Shown one piece after another: positions 1 through 7,256 of a stretch of DNA of 24,538 nt. Each line of letters begins with the position of its first letter. Positions within the stretch are counted from its first letter, which is position 1. Position numbers and translations under genes: made by a program. The stretch is from positions 1-24,538 of the forward strand of contig JBFHFS010000069.1 of NCBI GenBank assembly GCA_041583495.1, written 5' to 3'. The notes under the pieces are model-generated. The model saw only the letters and a list, made by a program, of their open reading frames with translations. It did no database searches and was not told where the DNA came from. The DNA is from JBFHFS01 sp041583495 (GTDB lineage Bacteria > Bacteroidota > Bacteroidia > Bacteroidales > Marinilabiliaceae).

Positions 1-15
1 AATGAAAATCACACC

Positions 16-2217
16 ATGAGAAAAACATCTTTACTATTGCTATTTATTACCATTTCATTTTGTGCCTTAGCAGGCCCAAGGGTTATTGATAATCCTTTGT
101 ATGAAGTGAAAAATACCGGAATCTTTAACGTTTCCAAAATTGTTTTATCAGATACTTCTACCCGGTTAGATATCCATCTGACATTTATTCGAGGCTGGTG
201 GATCCTGTTCGAGCAAGAAAAAATTGTTCTGGAAGATTCAGAGACCGGAAAATCTTTTCCTGTTGTTGGAATTGAAGGCGCTGAATTTGGGAAGAAATTA
301 GTGATGCCAAAATCCGGAGATAGTACGGTGGTATTAATATTTCCGCCATTGGATAAATCAATCCAAAAAGTTGATCTTAAGTCTTTCTCTGAAATGGATA
401 GCGGGGAATCAATTTTTGGAATTTCCCTTAATTCAAAGTCTAATGAGAAATTAAAATCTACCAACGAATTACCGGATGATGTCTGTGACTGGTTAAATGA
501 AGAATTGTCAAAGAATAAAAAGAAGACACCGGTAGATTATAATTCTCCACAATTTTTTAATGCTGACACCGCGCATCTAATAGGATACATTAAAGGTTAT
601 GATGTTCGTCTAGGTTTTTCAACGGGAATTATTTATGCCAGTAATACGATTACAAATGAAGACTACCCGATTGTTGTTCAGGTCTATCCCGATGGCCGCT
701 TCGAGGCCCGCTTCCCCATGTCTATTCCACAGCACACAAGCTTGTTAATAAATAAAAAATGGATTCCTTTTTATATTGAGCCAGGTCAAACATTATCCAT
801 GATCCTTGATTGGGAAGAATTTCTTATAGCAGACAGAAAACGGAACATACGTTACAAATTTCAGGATATCCTGTTTCAAGGTCCATTAGCCAAAATAAAT
901 GAGGATTTGGCAGGATATGATTCTGAACCGTTTAAATATAATATGTTTCGAAAAAAGATATCATCACAAACGCCTGAGGTTTTTAAAGAAGAGCAATTGA
1001 CAACTCTCACTGCATCAAAACAAAATGTTGAGCGTTACATCAACAACAACGCAATAAGTGCGCAGGCAAGTTCAATACTACGAAATGAGGTCATCCTCGA
1101 GAATGCCGAAAGAATGTTGGATTTTGTGTCAATTCGATCATATGAAGCCAGAACAGATTCGACCAATGAGGTGCTGAAAATGCCGGTTCCAATTTCTTAT
1201 TATGACTTTCTAAAAGAAATCCCGATGAACGATAACAGTCTTCTGGTAACAGGAGCATTTAAATCTTTTGTGAATAGATTTGAATTTTGTGAGCCACTAA
1301 TGTCGGCTCAAAGCACAAGTATCCATCGAAACCCCAAACCGGGAAAAACCGTGCAAAGGTATTTTCAGGAGGAGAAAATAGAACTTGCAGATGAATATAA
1401 AGATCTTGTAGAATTAGTCTCCAAAGAAGAGAAGACAACAGAAGATATTGCCCAATTAAAAAGCAAGGAGGACCTGATTAAAAGCTTCAATGAAAGATAT
1501 AAAGATGAATTGGCAGCTTATGCAAAAAAATACATGATCGTTAACCAGGCACCCAGGCATGAATATATGAATCAAAGGTGGCACTTAAAAGATTCAGTAT
1601 TACAGAATAAACTTGGTTTGGAGTCCAGTTTGGTATATGAAATCACAAAAATCAGGTCCTTAAAGTTCACCTTTAAAACTTCACCGAAAGAAGATGCCGC
1701 TAAGCACTGGGCCTATCTAAAACAAGGAATTACCCATCCAAACCTACTAAACGCAGGCAACAGGGTTTTTGAAGATGCCTTTCCTGATGAGCAGAAAATA
1801 GCCTACGCTTTGCCCGAAGGGGTGGCAACGGAAGTATTCCGAAAAATAGTAAATCCATTTAAGGGTAAAATTTTGTTTGTCGATTTCTGGGCAACCTCTT
1901 GCGGTCCTTGTGTTGGTGGAATAAAAAGAATGAAAGAAACCCGGGAGGAATATAAAGATAACCCTGATTTTGATTTCATCTTTATTACCGATGAACGTAG
2001 TTCACCCGAGACCAGTTATGATAAATTTGTAGAGGAACAGGGCCTTAAGAATACATTCAGGCTTTCGACAGACGATTATAATTATTTACGCCAGTTATTC
2101 GCGTTTAACGGAATTCCTCATTATGTGGTAATTGATAAAGATGGCAAAGTGCTAAACGATGATTTTGCCATGTACAACTTCAAAAGTGAATTAAATAAGA
2201 TATTGGAACATAAGTAA
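16..2217 (+). CDS. Secreted TlpA-like thioredoxin-fold protein
   Basis: A 733-residue protein. The N-terminus (MRKTSLLLLFITISFCALAG) is a typical signal peptide, so the protein probably acts in the periplasm or at the cell surface. The C-terminal 130 or so residues are a thioredoxin-like domain: FVDFWATSCGPC places the redox CXXC pair at C629 and C632, followed by the GIPHYVVIDKDGKV segment with the conserved cis-proline. This architecture is known in Bacteroidota TlpA/ResA-like thiol-disulfide oxidoreductases. The roughly 600-residue N-terminal region is mostly beta-rich then charged and helical, and I do not recognise it. The catalytic motif looks intact, so a thiol oxidoreductase role is likely, but the partner protein is unknown. 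The next gene starts 30 bp downstream on the same strand and may be co-transcribed. Nothing links it to the PUL. Confidence 0.85.
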   Translation: MRKTSLLLLFITISFCALAGPRVIDNPLYEVKNTGIFNVSKIVLSDTSTRLDIHLTFIRGWWILFEQEKIVLEDSETGKSFPVVGIEGAEFGKKLVMPKSGDSTVVLIFPPLDKSIQKVDLKSFSEMDSGESIFGISLNSKSNEKLKSTNELPDDVCDWLNEELSKNKKKTPVDYNSPQFFNADTAHLIGYIKGYDVRLGFSTGIIYASNTITNEDYPIVVQVYPDGRFEARFPMSIPQHTSLLINKKWIPFYIEPGQTLSMILDWEEFLIADRKRNIRYKFQDILFQGPLAKINEDLAGYDSEPFKYNMFRKKISSQTPEVFKEEQLTTLTASKQNVERYINNNAISAQASSILRNEVILENAERMLDFVSIRSYEARTDSTNEVLKMPVPISYYDFLKEIPMNDNSLLVTGAFKSFVNRFEFCEPLMSAQSTSIHRNPKPGKTVQRYFQEEKIELADEYKDLVELVSKEEKTTEDIAQLKSKEDLIKSFNERYKDELAAYAKKYMIVNQAPRHEYMNQRWHLKDSVLQNKLGLESSLVYEITKIRSLKFTFKTSPKEDAAKHWAYLKQGITHPNLLNAGNRVFEDAFPDEQKIAYALPEGVATEVFRKIVNPFKGKILFVDFWATSCGPCVGGIKRMKETREEYKDNPDFDFIFITDERSSPETSYDKFVEEQGLKNTFRLSTDDYNYLRQLFAFNGIPHYVVIDKDGKVLNDDFAMYNFKSELNKILEHK

Positions 2218-2247
2218 AATCCGAATAAAACTCAAAAACTAAACAAA

Positions 2248-2649
2248 ATGGATCAAAAACAATCCTTCAGCCTGAATACAGACTTTCTAAATGGCTTTGC
2301 CTCAATTTTCATGAAAGTAGTCTTTGCAATCATTGTAATCTATTTGCTCATAATGATTCTGAATTTTTTAAGAGACAAATTCATAAACAAAGAGATAAAT
2401 ACCCGAAAGGCCGACATTACTGATTTATTGACAATATTGAACAAATTGTTTTTCATTTCCGGATTTGGCTTTGTAATCGGGAATATTTTCAATGTAATCT
2501 TGAATCAAATAACCAATAGCCGCAGAAGCATGCATTCAATGACTTTAAATGGAGACTGGGATTATCTAACATTTGGCATCATCCTCATTTTCATTGGCAT
2601 TGGTTTTAAGGCAGCAAAAAAGGTTTTAAAACAAGAAGAAGGCGAATAA
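2248..2649 (+). CDS. Small three-helix membrane protein of unknown function
   Basis: A 133-residue protein with three clear hydrophobic segments, at about residues 15-40, 62-88 and 105-124, separated by short charged loops, and a lysine/glutamate-rich tail. It has no signal peptide and no catalytic motif that I can see. The size and the layout of helices recall small DUF2975-like membrane proteins, but I cannot assign it. It lies 30 bp after the thioredoxin-like gene on the same strand, so co-transcription is plausible. It is the last ordinary gene before the repeat and transposase island, which begins directly after its stop codon. Confidence 0.7.
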   Translation: MDQKQSFSLNTDFLNGFASIFMKVVFAIIVIYLLIMILNFLRDKFINKEINTRKADITDLLTILNKLFFISGFGFVIGNIFNVILNQITNSRRSMHSMTLNGDWDYLTFGIILIFIGIGFKAAKKVLKQEEGE

Positions 2650-3089
2650 CGGGATTACATGTAATGGGGTTTTTTTCGAATTCCCCGTTGAAACGATTCA
2701 TCGTTTCGAATTATGTGATCGTGAAAACGGGATTGCCAGGCGAAATCGGCGTTGGTTTGGCGGACATTAATCGTAACCGTATGTTTATATGGATTGATAT
2801 GATGATAACACCCCATGTGCCCGGTTTCCATTTTTTTGATGCGGCGGTGGTGCGTTTGGGTTTATCGGTGGGGGTTCCGGGGGTGCGTTGATGCGGGAAT
2901 GGCGGGACAGGGACCTGGCATGGTACGATGCGTCGGTTATCCCTGGGGTGCATTGGCCGGACGTGATCCGGTGGTTGTACGGGTTACGGGGGGTGATGCG
3001 GTGGGTGGTACGATGGGTGGTACGGGGGATGGTACGGGGGGGTGGTGCGGGGGGGTGGTACGGGGGGACGGGGGATGGTGCGGGGGGTG
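2650..3089 (-). pseudogene. Decayed RAYT transposase fragment running into an expanded G-rich tract
   Basis: The stretch between about 2650 and 2860 aligns by eye with the 3' end of the full-length RAYT gene at 3115-3741. Shared pieces are ACGGGATT at its left end, then CGAATT, GAAACGATTCAT, TTATGTGATCGTGAAAACG, GGGATTGCCAGGCGAAATC and, further on, TTTTTTGAT-GCGG. No reading frame survives. About 60 bp near the gene end are missing, and the remainder has drifted. From about 2860 the sequence becomes increasingly G-rich, where the intact copy has a short GGGGCCGGTGG tract, and it ends at the palindrome at 3090. This is best read as the oldest of three RAYT copies, truncated at the palindrome position. 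Confidence 0.7.
2978..3089 (+). repeat. Degenerate G-rich tandem repeat (GGTRCGGGGG-like)
   Basis: About 110 bp made of loosely repeated units such as GGTACGGGGG, GGTGCGGGGG and GGTGG, with many runs of four to seven Gs on the plus strand. Base composition is far from that of the AT-rich neighbours. Runs like this can fold as G-quadruplexes and are prone to slippage. Two apparent plus-strand reading frames across it are low-complexity Gly/Trp/Arg products and are not credible genes. The tract ends with GGTGG exactly at the palindrome at 3090. The same GGTGG-palindrome junction occurs inside the full-length RAYT gene. Confidence 0.8.
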
Positions 3090-3118
3090 GTAGAGACGTC
3101 CAAATTGGGCGTCTCTAC
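3090..3118. repeat. REP-like palindrome at the end of the full-length RAYT gene
   Basis: A 29-nt imperfect palindrome. The arms are GTAGAGACG (3090-3098) and CGTCTCTAC (3110-3118), and the inner part CCAAATTGG continues the pairing after one T-G wobble. Its right arm contains the TAG stop codon (complement of 3115-3117) of the RAYT gene on the minus strand. Palindromes of this type near RAYT genes are the known substrates of the family (REP elements). The assignment rests on the shared arms with the second palindrome at 3368-3395. Confidence 0.75.
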
Positions 3119-3741
3119 GGGATATCATAAAATTTATCATTTTTCCAATTAGATGGATTTTGGCGAATATATTTCCGAATTCGATGAAACGATTCATTGT
3201 TTCGGATTATGTGATCGTGAAAACGGGATTGCCAGGCGAAATCCGCATGGATTTGTCGGGCATTTTTGGTAACACCAATTTTAAACCCACGAATAATTGA
3301 TGCCAAATTTTTTGATTGCGGTCCAAATTGATTTTTTGGGTTTTGTGTGGGGCCGGTGGGGCCGGTGGTAGAGACGCAATGCATTGCGTCTCTACGTTGT
3401 TCCCAATATTGTGTCCCATGTTCCATTCCCCGTTCCAACGAACGTTGCGTATTATAATCATTTTCGCCAATTATAATAATCGCATGGAAATGATTGGGCA
3501 TCACCACATATTCACCCATTTGTAAATTCATATCGGGTCGCATTTCAAATGTTTTTATCCATTCTGTTTGTGCGATTTTCCCAATTTCAGACAGATTCAT
3601 TTTCCCATCTACAATGTCACCAAAATAACAGATCCGGTGATGGGTGCAAATGGTTACAAAATACCCGGCATTTGAACCATAATCCCAATTTTTTAACCGG
3701 GTAGATTCAATGCGGTATTTATTCTGATATTTTTTGGACAT
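3115..3741 (-). CDS. REP-associated tyrosine transposase (RAYT, Y1/IS200-like), full length
   Basis: A 208-residue protein of the Y1_Tnp HUH superfamily. Members nick single-stranded DNA at palindromic hairpins and become covalently linked through a tyrosine. Visible signatures are YFVTICTHHR near residue 27, the metal-binding HUH pair H84-F-H86 in MPNHFHAIIII, and the C-terminal RKYIRQNP helix, whose Y191 is the probable catalytic tyrosine. FAWQSRFHDHIIR, characteristic of Bacteroidota RAYTs, is also present. Residues 116-125 (RRDAMHCVST) are encoded by a perfect 28-bp palindrome, followed by a Gly-Pro-Thr repeat from the adjacent G-rich tract. The stop codon lies in a second palindrome. No frameshift is seen, so the enzyme may be active. 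A shortened paralogue lies at 4455-4844 in the same orientation. Confidence 0.85.
   Translation of the reverse strand: MSKKYQNKYRIESTRLKNWDYGSNAGYFVTICTHHRICYFGDIVDGKMNLSEIGKIAQTEWIKTFEMRPDMNLQMGEYVVMPNHFHAIIIIGENDYNTQRSLERGMEHGTQYWEQRRDAMHCVSTTGPTGPTQNPKNQFGPQSKNLASIIRGFKIGVTKNARQIHADFAWQSRFHDHIIRNNESFHRIRKYIRQNPSNWKNDKFYDIP
3368..3395. repeat. Perfect 28-bp palindrome inside the RAYT coding sequence
   Basis: The left arm GTAGAGACGCAATG (3368-3381) is followed immediately by its exact reverse complement CATTGCGTCTCTAC (3382-3395), with no spacer. It shares the outer nine bases with the palindrome at 3090-3118, and both are preceded by GGTGG. It is translated in frame as RRDAMHCVST within the transposase. 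It is probably a REP-type mobile palindrome that inserted into, or evolved within, the gene that mobilises it. Confidence 0.85.
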
Positions 3742-3766
3742 GGAATTCAGAACACCCCTTTTTTAA

Positions 3767-3790
3767 TGGTTACCATCCTTAAGGTAACCA
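3767..3790. repeat. Inverted repeat upstream of the RAYT start
   Basis: TGGTTACC (3767-3774) and GGTAACCA (3783-3790) form an 8-bp perfect stem around an 8-nt loop, 25 bp beyond the RAYT start codon at 3741. No U-run follows on either strand, so it does not read as a terminator for the toxin gene. It could be a structured 5' flank of the RAYT unit or a regulatory site. The shortened RAYT copy does not carry it. Confidence 0.5.
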
Positions 3791-3887
3791 AAAACCAGGA
3801 AAGATTCCAGGTGGTTCAACAAACCAGCGCAACCATATTGCCCCTGGCACATGATGGACAAACCCTTATTCGCTTCCCTTGATACTA

Positions 3888-4145
3888 TTAATCGTAATGG
3901 AATCTGCATTTAGCAATTCTAATTTCATCTTCTTTAACCTGATAGATGAGACGATGTTCATGATCAATTCTTCTTGACCAAAATCCTTTGTATTTATATT
4001 TCAGAGGCTCAGGTTTACCTTTGCCTGAAAACGGAGTCCTCGAGATGTCCTTAAGAAGCTCATTAATCCTCTTGAGCATTTTCTTATCTGTTCTTTGCCA
4101 ATACAGATAATCGTCCCATGACTCATCAACAAAAATGTACTTCAT
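3888..4145 (-). CDS. yoeB: YoeB-family mRNA interferase toxin
   Basis: An 85-residue protein matching the YoeB/Txe family in length and motifs. YoeB toxins bind the ribosome and cleave mRNA in the A site. The catalytic set known from Escherichia coli YoeB, E46, R65, H83 and Y84, is present at exactly those positions here (KPEPLKYKYKGFWSRRIDHEHRLIYQ and CRFHYD at the end). The gene directly follows its antitoxin with a TAATG junction: the antitoxin stop and the toxin start share one base at 4145, the usual arrangement for translational coupling. The toxin appears intact and probably functional. It lies in the gap between two RAYT copies. Confidence 0.93.
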   Translation of the reverse strand: MKYIFVDESWDDYLYWQRTDKKMLKRINELLKDISRTPFSGKGKPEPLKYKYKGFWSRRIDHEHRLIYQVKEDEIRIAKCRFHYD

Positions 4146-4396
4146 TAATCGAGGATAATTTTCTCAAAAGACTCTCCGGCTTTCAATTTTTCAATGGCTG
4201 AATCAAGCCTTTTTTCATTGCTCTTTGACGACAACTCATGTTGTGTTGCAGTTAAGGAGTTATACTCATCAAGGGAGATGATCACAACCCCATTGTCTTT
4301 TCCTCTATTAATAATCAGTGTTTCAAAATCCTTTGTAACACGATCAAGATACCGCTTGATATCTTTCCTGAAATCGGATATTGTAGTGGTTATCAT
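4145..4396 (-). CDS. yefM: YefM/Phd-family antitoxin
   Basis: An 83-residue protein. The N-terminus (MITTTISDFRKDIKRYLDRV, then ETLIINRGKDNGVVIISLDEYNSL) is the Phd/YefM fold that dimerises and binds DNA. The acidic, lysine-rich C-terminal tail (residues 55-83) is the flexible segment that would wrap the YoeB toxin. In this family the antitoxin, alone and with toxin, represses its own promoter. A promoter and three evenly spaced AGTACA repeats lie just upstream at 4411-4440. The gene overlaps the toxin by one base. Intact, with high confidence in the pairing. Confidence 0.93.
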   Translation of the reverse strand: MITTTISDFRKDIKRYLDRVTKDFETLIINRGKDNGVVIISLDEYNSLTATQHELSSKSNEKRLDSAIEKLKAGESFEKIILD

Positions 4397-4410
4397 GTCT
4401 AATTACATTT

Positions 4411-4440
4411 AGTACACAGTGAAGTACAAAAATAAGTACA
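4411..4440 (-). promoter_or_regulatory. yefM-yoeB promoter with three AGTACA/TGTACT operator repeats
   Basis: Read on the plus strand, AGTACA occurs at 4411, 4423 and 4435, an exact 12-bp period. On the gene strand each is TGTACT. E. coli YefM binds operators with a TGTACA core, so these are good candidate sites for autorepression. The gene-strand sequence TATTTTTG (complement of 4427-4434) fits the Bacteroidota -7 box TAnnTTTG and overlaps the middle repeat, so a bound repressor would block it. The start codon lies 30 bp downstream. I see no clear -33 element. Confidence 0.65.
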
Positions 4441-4454
4441 ATTTCTATACCGAA

Positions 4455-4844
4455 CTACGGGATTCCATAAATTTTATCATTTTTCCATTTGGATGGATTT
4501 TGGCAAATATATTTCCGAATTCGTTTAAACGATTTTTCGTTTCGGATGATGTGGTCGTAAAAACGGGATTGCCAGGCGAAATCGGCATGGAAATGATTGG
4601 GCATCACCACATATTCACCCATTTGTAAATTCATATCGGATCGCATTTCAAATGTTTTTATCCATTCTGTTTGTGCGATTTTCCCAATCGCAGACAGAAT
4701 CATTTTCCCATTCGCAATTTCACCAAAATAACAGGTCCGGTGATGGGTGCAAATGGTTACAAAATACATGGCATTCAAACCATAATCCCAATTTTGTAAC
4801 CGGATAGATTCCATGCGATATTTATTCTGATATTTATCAGACAT
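4455..4844 (-). CDS. RAYT transposase paralogue with a 79-codon in-frame deletion
   Basis: A 129-residue protein nearly identical to the full-length RAYT at 3115-3741 over its first 87 residues and its last 42. Residues 88-166 of the long copy are absent, so MPNHFHA joins straight to DFAWQSRF. The deletion is exactly 237 bp and keeps the frame. Its junction carries GCATGGA, which occurs at both ends of the deleted segment in the long copy (3245-3251 and 3482-3488). The HUH histidines and the C-terminal tyrosine helix remain, but the palindrome-encoded segment and much of the fold are missing, so activity is doubtful. Its start codon lies 22 bp from the stop codon of the glycosidase gene that follows on the map. 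Confidence 0.75.
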   Translation of the reverse strand: MSDKYQNKYRMESIRLQNWDYGLNAMYFVTICTHHRTCYFGEIANGKMILSAIGKIAQTEWIKTFEMRSDMNLQMGEYVVMPNHFHADFAWQSRFYDHIIRNEKSFKRIRKYICQNPSKWKNDKIYGIP

Positions 4845-4866
4845 TGTAATTGGGTGGCTATTTTAT

Positions 4867-7239
4867 CTATTCCCTCTCCAAAACCAACCTTATTTTTTCC
4901 CAGGGAAAGGGGTATGCGCTGATCCATACCTCAGAAGAAAAGTCCAGGTTTTCTTTGTCGTACCCCAACACAAAGAGTTCAATGGATTTCCCCTTATAGG
5001 ATTTATCCACCGGAATATAATAGGTGTAATTTTGGTCTTTGCGCGCATTATACCCCTCCCATGGGTTACACAGGTGAGAAGGGGCCCGGTCGGGGGCACC
5101 AATCAACTTGCCATCTATTTTGGCCGCGACATAAGCGCCTTCATTTCCATGCTGGCCATTAAGTGCGATACACAAATAGCTGTTGGCAGGCACCTCATCC
5201 AACACAACCGTTTTTTTCCAGGCTTTTTGAGCTTTTTTATAAGCCGGGTGAGCAAACAGGTTGGAGGCTTTCCAATGTGTTCTGTCCAGTTTTTTTCCTG
5301 AGGCCATCCCTTCAATCTCGGTTATTTGCTGGGGAAATCTTCTAAAGCGCAGGTAGCGTACCTTTTTACCAATGGGAATAACAATGTCCTTGTCGGCAAG
5401 ATAGGTTATTTGCTCCCAGGTCTTCAAATCATTAGAGATTTCCACCTCATTGCCTTCCTCCGGCAAAAGGGGAAAAAGGGAAAAGACATCGGGCACGGTG
5501 ATCAGCAGCTCATCCACTTGCTGAACCTCCCCAAGGTCGAGGCGAAGTGCAGGGTGGTCGGTTGAATATTTTTTGGTGGGCCAAAAGCCGGTTGTTTTAT
5601 CTCCGTCAAACAGGTTACGATCCCACACACCCCGTTCCACAAATGCTTTCTGGTTAAAGAACGCCTCCCGGGCAGCTTTTACTTCGGGAATGGAGGTTTC
5701 ACCCGAACGCTGCAGGGAACGTACCTCCAGGGCATTATTGTCGGCGGCAAAACAAGTAGCTTCGTAGAGTGCTACTGCATCAGTGGGGATGGGTATTTCA
5801 TCGAATTCACCCAGTTTGCGGTGAACCTTATTTTTAAGCGGTTCACCCGGGAAGGTGATTCGCAAATCTTTTCCCTTTAATAATTTCGAAACATTCTTGC
5901 CGTCCAGTAGTGCAGAATTATATTGTGAAGCATTCAACAACGAAACAGTGGATGTAGTGCCCGGCATCCCCAGGAGCTCCATCTCAATTGGCTGGCCGCC
6001 CACATTTTTTATCACCCTGAAATCGGCCCCTTCAACGGCAGGCTCATCATAGTCTTGAGTAGTTGCCAACAGCATACAAGCCCTAAAGGGTTCGACGGTC
6101 ACCTCTACCCGATCGCCTTTTTTGAAGGTGCCCAGCACTTTCTCGGTGGGATGCATTTGCACCAGGGTTATTTCCCCGTCTGCTTTGAGTCCAATCTCCT
6201 CATCCAACGAAATGGAATAGGAACAATCGGTCCAGGTCAGGTTTCTCAGGGTTATAAACCGCGTATTTTCATCGCCTCTCGAAACGGGGTAAGGGCCATA
6301 CGACTCCGAAAGTTCTTTCCCTTTGATAAGTATATCCCCGTATTTTTTGTGCAGGTTATAAATACGCGCCAGCTTTGGGAATTCATCATCGCTCAGCAAC
6401 CAGGGATTGCCATAGATCTCAGGGGCTAAAATCAGGGATCGGTTAAAAGCCTGCAAAATCAGATCATCGTCCCAATAATCGAGACACGACGAGATACATA
6501 CGCCATGATCTTCGGTGAGGCGTTGCAACCCGGGCACCAGTCGGCGCGATAAGGCCTGCGCCCGGTGATGAGGCGCGGTCATGCTATTGGTCATGTGCAC
6601 ATCGATGTAGGTTTCCGCTCCGCCAAAGAGAAAGGTCGTTGCATAGGGTTTTCCCTTGGTTAGTCCCAGGCGGTGGTTCAACAAAATCAAGTCGGGACTG
6701 TACTTTCGGCATTCCTGCATCATGGTGATAAAGGCATCCTCCTTTTCGGGGCGCAAAGGACCACAAACGGCATCGAACTTAAAGAGGGCAAACTCATAAT
6801 CGCGGCATAACTTTACCATCTGGTCGATCCGGGCCTGCTCGGTTTCCGGGGTATCGCCAAACCCATCGGGGCCACCCCAGACACCCAGCCGAATGCCCAG
6901 CGATTTAGCCTGCTGATAAAGGGGATCGAAACCGTTGGGAAATTGTTTTTTAAACCGATCGGAATAAATGCTTCCATAAAACCTGGCCCCATCAATGGCC
7001 CCGGCATCGAAGGCATAAATATCGAGCTGCATGCCATATTCCCTTTTTAGACACTCGAAAAATTCAAGATTGATTCGGGTATGCTCTTCGGTGGCCCCTT
7101 CGTTGGTATTGTTAATCCAGCTAAAGTATTGGGCTCTGGAAGGTGTATTTTCATCGGCTCCAGGAAAAATGTTCTCCTGCGATTTTGCCGGCACCAGAAA
7201 AAGCACAAACAGAAAAAAAGGTAAAAATATTCGTTTCAT
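4867..7239 (-). CDS. Secreted clan GH-D-like (GH27/GH36-type) glycosidase with discoidin-like domain
   Basis: A 790-residue protein with a signal peptide (MKRIFLPFFLFVLFLVPAKS, cleavage before Q21). Residues 30-300 resemble an alpha-galactosidase-type TIM barrel: QLDIYAFDAG near 71-80, LGVWGGPDGFGDTPE near 118-132, and FKFD at 153-156, whose D156 is in the place of the GH27/GH36 nucleophile (KxD). CLDYWDDD near 252-259 may hold the acid/base; this is tentative. A beta-sandwich follows, then a discoidin (F5/8 type C)-like region at about 540-645 (LDLGEVQQVDELLI, VRYLRFRRFP). I cannot place it in a numbered CAZy family. It is transcribed alone, divergently from the sulfatase operon at 8009. It probably removes an alpha-linked terminal sugar from the PUL substrate. 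Confidence 0.65.
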   Translation of the reverse strand: MKRIFLPFFLFVLFLVPAKSQENIFPGADENTPSRAQYFSWINNTNEGATEEHTRINLEFFECLKREYGMQLDIYAFDAGAIDGARFYGSIYSDRFKKQFPNGFDPLYQQAKSLGIRLGVWGGPDGFGDTPETEQARIDQMVKLCRDYEFALFKFDAVCGPLRPEKEDAFITMMQECRKYSPDLILLNHRLGLTKGKPYATTFLFGGAETYIDVHMTNSMTAPHHRAQALSRRLVPGLQRLTEDHGVCISSCLDYWDDDLILQAFNRSLILAPEIYGNPWLLSDDEFPKLARIYNLHKKYGDILIKGKELSESYGPYPVSRGDENTRFITLRNLTWTDCSYSISLDEEIGLKADGEITLVQMHPTEKVLGTFKKGDRVEVTVEPFRACMLLATTQDYDEPAVEGADFRVIKNVGGQPIEMELLGMPGTTSTVSLLNASQYNSALLDGKNVSKLLKGKDLRITFPGEPLKNKVHRKLGEFDEIPIPTDAVALYEATCFAADNNALEVRSLQRSGETSIPEVKAAREAFFNQKAFVERGVWDRNLFDGDKTTGFWPTKKYSTDHPALRLDLGEVQQVDELLITVPDVFSLFPLLPEEGNEVEISNDLKTWEQITYLADKDIVIPIGKKVRYLRFRRFPQQITEIEGMASGKKLDRTHWKASNLFAHPAYKKAQKAWKKTVVLDEVPANSYLCIALNGQHGNEGAYVAAKIDGKLIGAPDRAPSHLCNPWEGYNARKDQNYTYYIPVDKSYKGKSIELFVLGYDKENLDFSSEVWISAYPFPWEKIRLVLERE

Positions 7240-7256
7240 CTTTAGGATTTAAAATT

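Noticed and set aside
2978..3120. G-rich repeats and palindromes as a CRISPR array
   Set aside because: Repeats are irregular in length, lack unique spacers and have no cas genes nearby.
2664..3197. Several overlapping open frames of 75-92 codons on both strands
   Set aside because: They cross the RAYT remnant and the G-rich tract, and their products are low-complexity Gly/Trp/Arg or Pro/Thr sequences, with no family resemblance beyond the out-of-frame RAYT match.
3767..3790. Inverted repeat as a terminator for the yoeB toxin
   Set aside because: No run of Ts follows the stem in the direction of toxin transcription.
3550..4680. TTTTTATCCATTC sequences resembling the PUL motif
   Set aside because: They lie within the two RAYT coding sequences, differ after TATCC, and are explained by the paralogy of these genes.
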